Below are positions 14,101 through 28,700 of a stretch of 64,000 bases of DNA, in pieces. The notes below the pieces were generated by a model. The model was not told the DNA's origin and made no database searches. It was given only the letters and a program-made list of their open reading frames with translations. This DNA is from Scatophagus argus (Eukaryota; Chordata; Actinopteri; Scatophagidae). The stretch is from assembly GCF_020382885.2 (NCBI RefSeq), contig NC_058506.1:5022001-5086000 (forward strand), written 5' to 3'. The translations under genes were made by a program, and so were the position numbers. Within the stretch, counting starts at the first letter, position 1, and every line of letters starts with the position of its first letter.

Positions 14101-15467
14101 TCATTAAGACAAAGAGATTCAGTTATGCAGCTGATGGTGCCCAAGCTGGCAGCACCCATTTTAGTTGCCATGGCAATGCTGTACGGACACTCAAAAAGAT
14201 AAAGGTCAAGAGACCACAAAGGGACTCAGCTTTCCAAATCCCTGCCTTTTTCTGATACTACAATACTCATTGTGGTTCAATCTCACAATGCAACATCTGC
14301 TAACATGCTCCTAAATTACACAGGTTACTAAATGATGCTAGAAATACCAAGTATAACGCCATAGCACCTTAAAAAGGGATATTTTATATAGATACACATC
14401 AGGCTACTGTGATTGTGGCAACACTGCAAATATAACCCTGTGGACCCATTAAAGTGAACAAAGTTAATGAGATTCTCCAGCCTTCAGGGGTCTGTGTTCA
14501 TCCGAGCGTGATACCAGGCAAGAGAAATGGCAAGAATGTGGATCATCCTGACAGCACACAACAACAACACCAGCTACTTCCACCTTCATTCAAGGTAGCA
14601 GCAAAGCACACTCATAGTTACTTTGTAGGCCACTCCCTCTGACACACACAGAAAGCCCCATACACTCCCTTTATTTACACCAAGAAAAGAAAAGAAATAA
14701 GCCCCACTATGAACTATGTTCTGTCATTTATTTACAATTCAGGCGTTGAATACATAGCTGCCTGTCAGTGCTTTTACTTCGAGATCACTCAGTCAAATTA
14801 GTCAACTATCTTATTCTTGATGTCAGCATCAGTCACATTTATATATTCTCTTACACTCCTTCCACGACTTTATTTTGATGCTGAACTGTACTACACACAC
14901 ACTACAGACGGTCGCTCCCCGCAGTCGAAACACAGAGCTGTCACAGGGTCTGGGGCCAGTGTGGAGCTGACACTTATTCCACCCTCTCATAAAGTCTGCC
15001 TTTATGGCCGCTTTTTCACCGTGGCTTAAGAAGAAATGACTCAAATTGGTGAACATTAACATGCCACAAATGCTGCATTTAGAGCGGTGAGTGATCGTTC
15101 TTCAGCGTGAATAATACTTTCTTTCACTCTCTGCTGTTGCCATCATAAGACTCCTGTAGGCTGTTCACTAACTATACAGCCAAGAATTTATAAATCAAGG
15201 CAACAACAGAAAACATTTTTTTAGTATCATGTTTGCAAAAAGACAACACATATGAACCACAATTCCAAATAACAAAACACCTCAGAGAATTTTGTTGCAG
15301 TTATTGCACGTCAGTGAAAACAACATGACAGCGTGACACACAGAGGAAGCGTTTAAATGAGGATACAGCGTGCCGTTTTTGCAAGGCCAGCTTTCATGAA
15401 GCGACGTACGCTGCCAGCATTGCTCCTCTGGGACCACCATACACTCACAAATGCACCATAAGTGTGT

Positions 15468-15501
<34 letters not shown>

Positions 15502-16693
15502 ACCACACCCCATACTGCCATGCACATATCAGCTTGGAGAGGACATATTTCATACCAAATCCCCAACAGAGACGCAAGGATCTCCGGCCCCCCTTGGTTC
15601 TATTTCTGCTCAGAGAAACTAGGCTAAGAGGAAGGAGAGAAGAGCGATCCAATTTAACAGTGATGAGTGCTGGAGAGACACACATAGAGAGAGAGAGAGA
15701 CACAGATAGGAGGAGTCATGAGGAACAAAAAAGAAGTGGTGGCTACATCAGTTAGTCTGACTTTGATCTGTACAGCATGTATGTGTGTATATAGAGTACT
15801 GTATGTTCCCCTTTCCCCTGGTTCCACTGTTTGTGTGTCTGACTGAGAGAGAGCCAATGGATGGAAGTCATTCATTCTGGCGAGAGTGTAACGGGCAGCG
15901 GTGAACCGCGCTGCTGATGTGGCCAGATCCTTCCCCTTTATTCCTGTAAAGGGGTGATCCCTTTTCATGTGTCAACCCCATCAGTATAAATAGTCTGGGA
16001 AAGGAAGAACAGGGGGGGACATAATGAGTGAGGAGAAAGTGCATCTTTTCTGGTTGTTCTTGTGACCAATTTCTGGATTAGAGCCTGCGAGAGACAGTGA
16101 GAATCAGCACAGGGAGAGAGCAACAGAGTGCAGAGGCAGGCCGGGCTGCAGCGCGCCTCAGACTGCAGCGAGGAGAAAGGCGACCACAAATATGCCCGAC
16201 TGTGGCCGGCGGGCTCCTGACCGACTGCTCTCCTCCCTCGCCATGTGGCCGCAGTGGGCGGGGGAGCACTTTTTCCATTCCACTTCCTTTGCCCGCCACA
16301 CAGAAAGGAAACGTGCTACAGATGTCTGAGAAACAGTGCAGAGCTGCCTGCACTGGAGGGCTTCAGAGCTCGTATAAGAAAATAAAATCAACAAGAGACG
16401 GGGTGCGTGTGAGTGTGCTGGAAAGTTCAAATCCTGCTGCCCTGTTGGTAGCGAACACACAATTTCGCCCAAAACCACTTGTACTGTACACTGTGAGAAG
16501 ATCTTACACTGTCATTCTAGTGATAGGCTCTCGGCTATATGGTGTTTTGAACAAAAAAATAAAATATTTTCCATCTTGAGAGCAGAGCCATCTTGATTAA
16601 AGGTTCCCTGTGGAGTTTTTGATAACTTATGGTGCATTGAAGCGATGCTTTCTTAAGCGGGTCCCTGCTTTGTTTGTATCATGCACATAAACA

Positions 16694-16732
<39 letters not shown>

Positions 16733-19700
16733 TCAACCTCAGTTGAGTCTCACTGGTGAAGTTTCTGTCTGGAAACTTCATTTATTTATTTCCTATTGTT
16801 TTGCTATGGGTGCCATTGACTTGACACATTTAATGACACACACATATGCATAAGCATACACACACACACACACACAGGCATGTCTATTAGACATCAAGGA
16901 CAGAGAGCGACTTGGTAAGAAATACTGAACGCATTGACATTATTGATGTAGAAGAGGGAAAACTAAACCTGCCTGATGTGGATAGTATACCTGAAGGTCA
17001 CGTTCAGGACATCACAACTGATCATACTTTTTCATATTTGCTGAGTATTCCAGCAAAAATTGTTTATTTACAATATTACTCAATGTACTTTGGCTTCTGA
17101 TAAGCTCATAAACTTGTGGTATTACTCAAACTACTTTCTGGAACACATCTCATCACCTGTAGCAACAGGCTTACACCAAATATTATTATATTGTTTGTGA
17201 AACCCACAAATATAAAAAGCAGATCCACTCAAAATAAAAAGTGAAAGTTACTTTGCTGAAGTTGATGTGGAAATGCCTTTGCAAGGATCTTTATTTTGTC
17301 ATATGAAGCCATATGTAACCGCTTAAGGGTGCCAGTTTCACACTACCAATACACTACTTAGATACGATATGGTTGATTTATTCAAATCAAAACTCCTGCC
17401 AGTGTGTGAAGATGAATTTGCTGTTATTTCAGTGATAAAACCACGATGACATTTGAGACAGATTTCACTTTAATCTTCTAAATTTGCGACAGCCAAACTG
17501 GGTCGATATCAAATTAAAGGCCTGTAGGTTTGCCAGCCTTACCACTTTGATTAATAGGCTTTTTTATCCTAATTTTCTTTCACTAATCAAAAGCTGGTAT
17601 TCAGCTCAGGGGCCCGTGGTGCATTAGTCCCAGCCAGTGCGTGCTAAATATTTGATGGCGGTGGAGAGGATGCATAGTGAAGCATCAAGGGAGCAGACTA
17701 AACCTATAGCTCATCAATAATACAGCCAGGGCTAGCCCACTTGTTCGTATGAGATAATGCATTAAATGTATTGGTCAGAGATGCAGTGAAGCGAAGCAAA
17801 GGTATTTGAGATGAGATGAGACTGTTTGACTGCCAGGAGAGCTCCGTGAGCTGCACTCGTTCACACTATCGTCTCTCAGGAATACTGAACAGCAGTTGAA
17901 CTCAACCTTGAATGTGGACACGGAGGAGTGTTATTTATGTGGAATTTTGAAAAGGAGCTGGGTTAACTGGGGAAAATCATTGAGAGAGGTTCAAATAGTG
18001 CCTGGATTTATCTAACAGAAAAGCGATACGGACAGTTTCCCTTTAAAAAACACACACACAAAATGTCCTGAGGTTTACTTTCAATTTGGCTTTGACCATC
18101 CAAACAGAATCCCAGAAATCAGCCTAAATCCATAAAAAAAATAAAAGTATCCACAATGGCATTAGGCCTTTAACACAATAAATACTAACAGGCATGCAAT
18201 ACGGTATGAAATACTTATTTGAAAATGACACTTAATAACAGAGTGAATGAATAATGAATTCTCATGACAGTTGAAAGGATAACTTACAGGTCAAGAACCT
18301 AACACATCTCACAAACACTCTGATGCTGCTGCATGACACTGCGAGTTTAAGAGTCTACAGTAAGGCCAACAGCAGTGCTTTGAACTAAATGCTGACCTAT
18401 ATAATAATGCTAACACGCCGGGGTTTGACAGCTAATGTTTATCATATTCACCTCAGTTTGAACTGTTAGCAAGCCACCCTTTGAATATAAGTCCACAATG
18501 CATAACAGAAAGGACACATAATGTTGACTGAAATGTCATAGTTCTCCAGCTATGTGGTCATAAAATAAAGTACTGAAATTTTGAACTGATGACGGTGCTG
18601 GCGGAAAAAACACTAAAGTTTTCAACTCATCCTCTGGGGAAGATGAAAATCTGTCACATCTATCACTCCAATAGTTGTTTGGACCACCTGACTGGTTAAC
18701 ATCGATGTACACACACACATACCAACAATGCTGCACTCTTGTTAATTGCGTATGAAGGGTCATGTCAGTGAACAGACTGTCCGCGTGTGAGTGTGTGTGT
18801 TGGCATGTGAATTTGAAAAAAAAAAAAATCCTGTCAGTAAAAGCAATACTTTTTGTTACGTAACAGTGTGGAGGATTAAAGTCACAGTGTTTTCAAATGA
18901 GGTTTAATTTCTCCTCTTTCACTTTACTTTCTGATCTACAGTGAGTCCACTGTGGGGGTACCGAAGCATTATAACTAGCTATAAACTGTGCTCACAGTCA
19001 AGACAAGCTTTCATACATAACTTTGCTTAGTGACATGCATTTGTTCAAGGTATTTTTAATCATCCAAAGATAAAGCAGCAAGCTCTAAAACAGTGCTAAT
19101 TAAATACTTGAGACTTTACCTATCTACTGTGAATAGAATATATTTCTGTGTTCTCGCTTTGACAACTGACTCATCGACTTTAGCTGACTTCCTCTTGATT
19201 CAGCCACAGTGAGAGATGTAAAGCATAATGATAAGACAGGTTGTCAAACCGACCGTCTAGACCTCAGTGCTGTTTCTTGGAAAAAAGACGGGTGTGAAGC
19301 GACCCCGAGCCATGAGTAAAAGAGAGAAAAATGGTTGAAGATTTCTATTTTCAGCTCAATTTAGCATCAAATAGCGAGAGTGCAGCCATATTCTCTGGAT
19401 AATCACAGTGCTTAAGCTTCACAAAATGGAAAAAATCAGGGACTACATGAGCCCAGCTGGATCCATATGGCTTTAATGCATGGCACATTATCATTAGTGA
19501 GAGTATTTTTTTCAAGACAAAAGAAATTATTGCAGATTTCTAATTTATTACTACAAAAATTTTGTCAAATTTGGTGAAATGTGGAAAAAAAACCAATAAA
19601 ACATACTGTAAGTCTGTCTCATACCATTAAACATCCCATTACATACACTAACGATAGCAAATTATCAATATTTGGTAAAATATGTTGTTTAAAAGACTTG

Positions 19701-22700
19701 TACATATCTTACAAGGTCATAGGACTATGGAGCAGAAGTTAAATGTAACTAATATAAGAAGGAAGGACTGGACTATGGACACAGTGATCACCTGTCGTAA
19801 ATGAGTTTCTCTTTCCACTCACACACATCAACCACCATTCTCCACATGAGCCACAGCAGCTCCATTTGGGCCATAGCTAATGGGATGTATCTGTCACTCC
19901 TCTTCAGGGCAACTGTATTATGTGTGTGTGTATTGCAGTGTGTACAACCTAACAGCTGCTTTAATAATGTAATGACTCCTGGGTGTTCATAGTTGTATAC
20001 AGATAAATGTCAGACATGTTTTTTCCATCTTCCTCCTGTATTCCCATCACAGCTACAGCCAGAGGGAAGACCAGTCAGACATATAAAAGCATTTTCATTC
20101 TGAGATGCTGTCAAGGTGACCTCTCTTTAGCTCGACACACATTATTACTGAAAAGCAACCCATCTCTTCATTTAAGGGGGAAGCCACTGATTTCCAACTC
20201 AATTTCATTCCAGTTATGGGGAGGACAGTTTAGCTGAGGCTGTGAGGCTCATCTTTCATTGTCTCATGAATTAGATATGCATCTCATTATTTCCTCAGTT
20301 ACTTCATCAAACACTCTGAGAAACCCAAATATGTCTTTTTGCACAAACTTATAAAAAATGACCTCACAGGTCAGTTTGAATCTCAAGGAGAAATTCTTCT
20401 TAAATGCAATTTGATTTCAATGAGATTGTGTTTGAACTCATTTAACGTGATAAAAACTACGTGACCCCATTTCCGAAACTGAACTTCATAACTTTTCAGT
20501 CAGATTTCTAAATCATTAAGTCTGAGTTTCAGTTCATCTTGGTGAGGGAGAACACATCAAGGCATCATTTTTTGTTCATCTTTGACTTCCTCCGCATATC
20601 AGAGCTGTTTCATTAAAGAACAGCCCACATACCTACAGCACACAGCCTGAGGCCTTCCACGCACTTATCATTAAACTACCCTGAGAAATATGCACATGAA
20701 GCTTTGCACTGCTGTGCTGCCCAGACACTTGGATCAACAACCTGGATGATGACATGAGCAATCTGTAGTCTTCTCTCCTGAACATCACTGAACACCTAAG
20801 TCATGCAGAAAAAAAAATACCATTGCATTCTATGTCACAACTAACTGGTTCAGCCTGATGTATAATATTCAGTGTTGAAAATACATGCAATCAAGATGTA
20901 ATCATTTTTGAAACAGTGTGGTGACTGGTTGCCTGCAGATTTATTTAAACATGCACCAGTAAACATTCATGGTGGTGAAGAATCAAAAGAATGCTGTAAT
21001 AATCCACCCTGAGCAGTGAGGTGTGACCAAGCTTTCTGATGTATAACTGCACTGCAGAAACAAACACATGAATTCAATCTGTCACTGTCTTATAAGTAAA
21101 TTTTCCCACAGTGCAACCAAAAAGAACAAAAAAAAAAAACAAAAACAAAAAAACAAAATCCCCCAAAAAGACAGAAAAGTCTTCTTGCATGCTAATCAAT
21201 CTGTGTAGTACTAAATTCGACAGAAATGAAAGAACAGGCTGGACTGATTGGAAAAGATAACATGATACTGCCTCCCTACAGTCCAACATTAAGGTTAATG
21301 CCCGCACATGCATATACTGTATGTGTTACAGCTGCGACAGCACCGATGTCTTGGAAACACAAAACCAATGACACATTCTCATAGGAATTCTGTCCTAAGT
21401 GTGAACCAGAAAAACACACACTAAGAGCTGTGCGTGCATGTGTATGTGTACCCACCCCTGACCCGGGGCATTAAGAGAAAGTCTTTAACAGAGGTCAGTG
21501 CCCTCATTCAACCCCGCTTCTTTTCACAAACACAGTAACGCATACACCAAACACAGTAATGAAAATCCTGCTGCAATCTCATCCCACTCTGACAACATGA
21601 CAGATATCCACAAATGAAATCAAAAAAAGAGCTGATGAAACATGTGAGAGAACGCACAAACACACAAGGCCTTATCCCGGGCCTGATTGGTGGATAAAAA
21701 AGATTGCATAATTCCTCTGCCAGGCTCCACTATTTACTCTCTCACATGTAAATGGGGGAAAAGATTAAAATTTTCCTCAAGAAGGAAGGCTTTTCAAATA
21801 TAGGGCTGCTGTAAATAAACACTCTAAATATTATTCTAGCAGCTGTGAGAGCCTCCGGGAGCTACAAGCTCATAGCTGCTGGTTTTAACTCCTGCTGCAA
21901 GCAGGTCAATATTAGAATCCAATCCTCTCAAGAACAACTTGTTAATGTGTCAGAGAAAAATCCAATTTCAGTGCATCTCAGGACATTACGGTTTCATAAC
22001 TTGTGACAAATTTGAGGCTGCTGTTCTGTTGATCAATATTCAGTGTCTCAGTGTGTGTGTGAGTGTGTGTTTCACAAGAATACAAAACAGACTGCATTGT
22101 CTTCTATTTTTCCATTTCTTCATCACACATATTGGGGGTCTCAGCCAAAGCACCAGACTCAGGGGAACATTTGATCATGAGCTTCACAACATGGACTTTT
22201 TTTCCCCCTCCCCTTCTTTTTAAATGTCTTTTGGAGTGTGTGTGTGTGTGTGTTGAAACAAATGAGAATGTCACAGTGTTCTTGGGGTGGCTGGGGGAAA
22301 GGCAAATGTGTAGTGTGAGAAGAGAAAAAGTCAGTTGTCTGACTAAACAAAAAGCAGAAATTGTAACTGTGTTCTAACTGATTTCCCATACATTGCACTG
22401 CAGATGAAAAAGCACTCCAACACCAAACCATATGCATTTTCTTTTCAACAACATTGCAGATCAAACATGTCCCTACTACATTTTGTTGTGATAATCAGAA
22501 AAGATGGAATGCAGGGAGTGAAGAAACCAAATTTTTTCCTATCACATTTTTAAACAGGGATGAGCTGTTATTTGACAGCATGTCAAACACAGCAAAGTGC
22601 CCAAACACACCCCAAATCTACTCCTTCCTTCCTGCAATCTTGCTGTCAGCATAGTTAGATGAATTTAAGATCTTTATTCAGGTAAACACTTCAGTCTTCT

Positions 22701-25700
22701 TAGTCTTAATTGGACAGGAAGGGAGGAGCATCTTTTCAACATAGAAGGAAACTGCTAATGAGATGTTTGGATGGAGACCAGGACGATCCCTCTGCTTCTG
22801 CTCAGGATTCATCTCTCTGTGACCCCAATGTCTCTTAAAAACACCTAATAAGACTGAGCAGATACTGTGTTTATAATCCCAAAGCAAACTTGTAGGTGGA
22901 GGACACAACAGCAAAGAAAACACGAGTGCCCCGTCCTTAAGTCCACACACGCTCCGCAGATGACAAAGGGGAGGTCAGTGATTATCAGGCTACCGTCACC
23001 TTCACATGTCAAAGATCAACAGGCAGCTTGAGCAAGCACTATGGTCTTTTAGTTGACTCGTCAAGCTGCTGGAAGTTAGCAGATAAGAGTCTGTTAAGTG
23101 TTTAAATGATAAGAAAGCCCCTGTATGTTGAAACTGCCACTCAAATTCTTTCCTGATATTGGATTCAGTTAAAAACATGATGGGGGGCTTTGTTCTAAAT
23201 GCATATGTGGTGGGGGATTTCTAAGTCTGACACGGTGAACCCCCCACCCTCAGACACAATCCAGTCAATAGGATGGATATGAGTCACAGAGGAAGTACAA
23301 TGTTAGAATGCAATTTGTTGCAATCATGCACTTAGGTTTTAAAGTACCTTAATTGCCTCAGCTAGCTGTGTCAGTGCTGCATCTCTGACTGATGACCGTG
23401 TTGGTGAACAGGCCAGACTACATGACATGCACCTGTCCCTTTCATCTCACACACAATCTTTACCTCACATCTCTTCCTCCGCTCCTCCCCCTCAATTCAC
23501 AGATAGAAAACCTGTGGTCTATAGCATGGACAGCGCAGTGTATAAATATCCTCTCCAGAAAGCAAAAGCGCATGTAATGGCCTCATAGCTGTGATGAGTG
23601 ATGTAGGTCGCAATGTTGGGTCGATGCCAAAATAACAGCTGTGAGAAAGGCAACGAGTCAAAAAGTCGCAGCAAAGTGACCGTATGCAGAGCCATGAAAT
23701 GGTGCGCTCATAGCGGGAGGTGGGGTCAAAGGGTGAGGACTGCTGCGAGGGAAGTGCGTCTGCTTGATGGTAAAATCTGGAGTAGCCACATGAAAGGGCT
23801 GCACTGGCAGAGGAAGAGGTTCAGTCTAATTCCACTGGTTACTATTACAGACGTCGGCTAAATCGGAGCCTAAAGAACACACAGACTGTTTTCTCACAGC
23901 AGTGGGAATGGCACGCCACGATACAGACATAAAGAGATTAGCGGGATATCTGTGGGAAACCGCTCTGGAAAAGTCCACTTGGTCAGATATCATGTAATTG
24001 TTAATGTCTCCATGTAACATCTGTGGAATAGTGTCAATATTTTGCTGTCAACGGTGAAATAAAAGACATTTAGATTTTGAAAGATGCTGAAATGTATTAA
24101 AAGAAAGTGCAGAAGTGATTATATTGCCTTTCAGCGAGGTGTTTCATACAGTACAGTGTAGTATGTCTAATTCCAAACAGCTTAACATCAGATGGAAAAA
24201 GCACAGTAAGAAAAAGGCAGTAACCCTATAAAGTAAATTACTAGAGGCCCTTCCATCTTTTTAATGCCTCTGCTGTTGTTTGGGGACCTTTAATGTGAAT
24301 GCCATAAAACAAGAGAGGGTGAAATAGGGAGGAGAGTGAACGGTAAAACAACCGACAGCTAAACCCCAAAGCAACTTGAGCATGGCCCACACAGCCTGTC
24401 ACACAGTTTGGTAGTGAGGAGACACTTCCTGTATGTCAAATCCTGACATATTCGGCTGTAATGCCTCATGTGACTAAGAAGATCTGCTGCAAATTGCTTC
24501 TACCAACAACTAACAAATGTCACAGGGACAGTCAACATTTGGAGTTGTTGCCCAGTGACAGAGAGAGATCTACTTTATTTTTGAAGAAAGAATTTAATGT
24601 ATACCTGAATCCCCGTAAGAGACATGCATACACTATCTTCACTTCTCTTCTCTTCTAGCCTCTGTGGAACTGAAAGTGGTGCGCTTTGTTTCTTTCATTT
24701 TGAGCACTTCCACCCAGAAAGAGCACTTCAGGTTGCAACAACAGACAGGAAAACACGACAAAGGTGGAAAATGAGTTCAGTGTTTACCTTGCGAAAGCTT
24801 TACCAGGAAATGTAGAGGAATGCTGTATAGGCTTATGTGAATGAGATAACGAGTAACCACACTGGAACTGGACAGAACAGTCAGGAACTTATCTGCATAG
24901 CCTGTCAGACAGGATAAATGGCTGCATCTTTCTTACAGTGCGACAAAGAGCCTGCTTTAAGAGGATTATTGCCACACGGTCATCTGTGCCTGCATGCAAG
25001 ATGCCAAAAGTTCACATGCAAGGGTCCTACACTTATCCAATGGGATGTGAACATGTTTTTGGGGTATTTGTGGAATGACAGCTTGACAGAGGCAACTCAT
25101 CTTAAGGTGCCTGGAAGAAGCGCTAATCTGCAGCTCCCCGACATTTCTGTTGGCCACAGATTAGGCTGGAGACACCAAACTGACCCTTTGCTGGCTGAGA
25201 GGTGGGTGACTCTGGGTGCACACAGGGGGGTGGCTAGAGTTAACACACACCAGGGTTTACTTACTTACGAAGCAAATAACATTAAGTGCTGAGTGTCTGC
25301 CTCACACATCCTCATATTCTCTGAAAAAAAAAAACACACTTAATCCATTCTTTATGATAAGCTGTCGAGGAGCTTGGACTGTCTGCTGTGGGACTGCAGA
25401 GAGACCAACAACAGGATTTAAGGTTCCAAAGCCACCTCAAATTAAATTAAACATAGTGGCCCTCTAAATCTCAGAGCTACTATGCACTCTAAAAAGCAAA
25501 TGGAGAATAAGTGGATGTGGATCAAATGGCTGCTTCTAAAGGCCAGACACAAGTCATCCAAACAGGGCATCGTAACTCATCCCGCTCTGCTCCAACCTTC
25601 ACTCCAATCTTGTGAGGTCAGATCTCCATCTCAATCCCCTCGCATACTTCATCAGGTCACCCTCAACTGTCCCAGACGCCACCCATTTCATCCTTGTCTG

Positions 25701-28700
25701 CATCACAGACAAAATCACAGTAAAACACACACAGATTTCTGAAGGATCAGCCCAGGTTGGGTCCGACCAACCAATTGAACAACTGAAGGTGCAAGTCAGT
25801 GCACAGAGTTTGTAGCTCACTGCTGTCTTTGTCTTTGACACCCTCCTTCTCTTCAGCACCTCTCAAATTAATAGTTTTCTCTTCTGGGCCTGTTCACACT
25901 TACATGTGGCCCATAAGCGCATCTGACCAAGACCAGATCACTGTGTCTTTGCCAAATCCACAACATAGAAAAAGGGAAAACTGCACAAATTTAAACTGCT
26001 TGTGGACCTCTGATAGTTGAACACACACAAAAGTAAAACAGATATTCTATGCACATTTTAAAAGTAAAAGAAAGAACAATCTAAAAGAAGTTGAGAAGTT
26101 CACAGATTTGCTCAGATTACAGTAAATTTCATTCCTGGACTGAAAGGAGCCAAAAATTGAGCTTTTCTATTCATTCTATTGCAAAACTGAGATTAAAAAA
26201 AATTAATAAATAAAAACACACATTTTCTTACGTGCAGCAGCTTAAGTCTCTACTAATTACTTTGTTTTGAAGATGCCCCTCCTCACAAACTGCTATTAAA
26301 TATTCAAGCCTAGTATAAACATGTTGGCAGTACATCTATGAAAACCAGAACAAAACAAACTCATTGTGACTTCTCTCTTCTTTTGTGGTTCTCACCACCG
26401 TCTTCGACAAGTCAAGTGTTGGAATCATAAACGGCAGTTTGTGATTATGTGGTATTTTGTTTGTGTGAGTGTGTTTGTGTGTGTGTGTGCGTGTGTGTGT
26501 GTGCATGTGGCTTCACCTCTGACACTGGGGATTAACAGAAAAGATCTAAGTCTTTGGCGCCGCTGCTGTGCATTGGTTGGTGCAGTTTTCCCATCATTGT
26601 TGTGGAGCAGAATAGCCCCGGTGTCTGGAATGGTCGCCTTCTGTCTCAGTGACAATGCTTTAGTGATCCACACACACTACAGTAATGGCTGCTGGTACAA
26701 AGACCTTTTTGACGCGCTTGGACTCAACGCTGCCTGCATTCTGCGTCCACTTTCCTCTGACTGCCTGCCACTGCAGCAGCCAGCCCCTCCCCTCACACCT
26801 CCTCTCGCTCATTCAGCCCCTCTTGAAATGGTCGGCAGAGTCTTTTCTAGTGTGTGTGTGTGTGTATGTGTATGTGTGTGTGTGTATGTGCTTTCTGTGG
26901 GTGCGCGCTCATGCTTGCTTAATTGACATTAAGATCTATGAGTTGGGATGTGCTTTGGGTACCTGCTACTTAAAAGGTTTGAATGAGAACAAGAAAGCTG
27001 GAGAAGCAGAAAACGAGAGATTAAAAAAAAGAAAACAAGGAAAGAAGAGAACGCTGACAGGATATCGAGTCCTGATGGAGGACAGGGAGGACATAGCAGA
27101 GGTGACAATAGAAAACTGATTTTGATACTTAAAACAATGCAATAAGATCAGAAATTAAATCGGAAAACACAATGTTTACATTAAATGTCCCTTTTTCTTT
27201 TACCATAACCAAATCCTAATTCAGCAGCAAAATATTGACATCATATAGATATATCATACAGCTCTACGCTACACCCTCCCCACACTCACTTGGAGAAACC
27301 ACCACCTAATTAATACTGCAACGTAGCTCACACAGCAGGAGAGGAGAGAAAGGCTAGGAGACAGACAGAGGGAGAATGGCAGATCAGCTCATACTGTATG
27401 TATTAGTTGTGTCGGATGCACATGGTCGCTGCTCCTCATTCTGTGAGAGGATCCGACGCACATGCTGCCCATGCATAATGCAAAACCAGTCCAGCAGCTT
27501 TCAGGTGGCAGAGATGGGAATGGATGGGACCCCTCTGCACCACATGAACACAGCCTGTCCCCACGAGGGTTAGCCCAAGCTGCTGCAACCCCCGCCCACC
27601 CGCACCCCAACACCATCTCCCTTGCTCCACCCTTTTCCACTTTCTCCTCATCTCTCTCCAGTCACTCGCTCATAAGTCCAGCAAAGCGTTTTCTGCCTTG
27701 CAATTCGTGAGATACGAAGGGTGGCAGAGACAGCAGCGGCAGGATCATGATGATAGAGTTGTTTTTGAGTCCCTTAATGAGAGTTTCCTCTCATCAAAGC
27801 ACGAGGAGGTGTTAGGAGACAAGAGTAAAATTTGCAGCCGTAGAGGGAGACTAACTCATCCATGACTGAAGATGAGGATGTAGCATTGTAGTCTATCTGC
27901 TGCGACTGAGTAGTGCTTGAAGATGTTAAGATTAGATTTGGTACATCAACACATTCTTGGCGTGGCTGTAACTTGGGCGGCTAAGAAGCCTTCCCGCTGT
28001 AACGATCATCCAGGAGCCCGAGGCTTTGTGGCTTGACTCTTCGCAGTCGACAGACTGGACCTGAGCGCCTTGAGGATGATGAGCCGCAGGCATGTGGCTG
28101 CTTAAGTGTGCACATTGTTCTGTCTGAATGAGCCACTCCTTCTCTGTGCCACGGGCTACAGAGTCAAATTATACACATTTGTTTTTTTCCAGAAATCTTG
28201 TTGGATAATTATACGCTATAGAGTAAATGTAAAGGAGTAAAGGGATACAATAACAAGTGAAACTGTGCAGACTTCTGTTGGGGGACTTATCACATAAGCT
28301 AAGAAGTGTATCAGTAGACATTTGCACTTTAACCAGGATGGCATCTCTTTGTACAGAAGAGCCTACTGAACACACTTCCCTCCATTCTCCATGCTGCAGC
28401 AATATCTTTAACCCATTCACTTCCGCAGTCCAATGTCCAAGTCTTGATGTGTAGCCTGAATAACACATCCAGCTACCACACGCTTTTCAGACTAAGACCA
28501 GGTTAAAATGATCATCTGATTCAACACTTGTTCTTTTGCGCACAGTCATTAATTGAAACAATAACCATTCTTGCTTTACAAAGAAGCCATAAATTAAATA
28601 AACTCTCCAAAAGGACCCACCTGACCATTAATACGGTGTGAGACTACAAGCTGAACAATTTTAATAGTTTGGTTATGTCTTACCTTTACGGCTACACTTA

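Noticed and set aside
16425..16440. tRNA-like B box (agttcaaatcc)
   Set aside because: No A box or cloverleaf at the right distance upstream; no tRNA or SINE head could be built.
16097..16579. 160-aa plus-strand open frame with overlapping minus-strand frames
   Set aside because: Open frames on both strands reflect the GC-rich patch; there is no family similarity.
23526..23536. RE1/NRSF half-site (atggacagcgc)
   Set aside because: The right half matches well but the left half fits at only about 4 of 9 positions, so it is too weak to report as a site.
26366..26926. 186-aa plus-strand open frame
   Set aside because: It runs through two GT microsatellites (Val-Cys runs), has no domain character and lies in spns2 intron 1.
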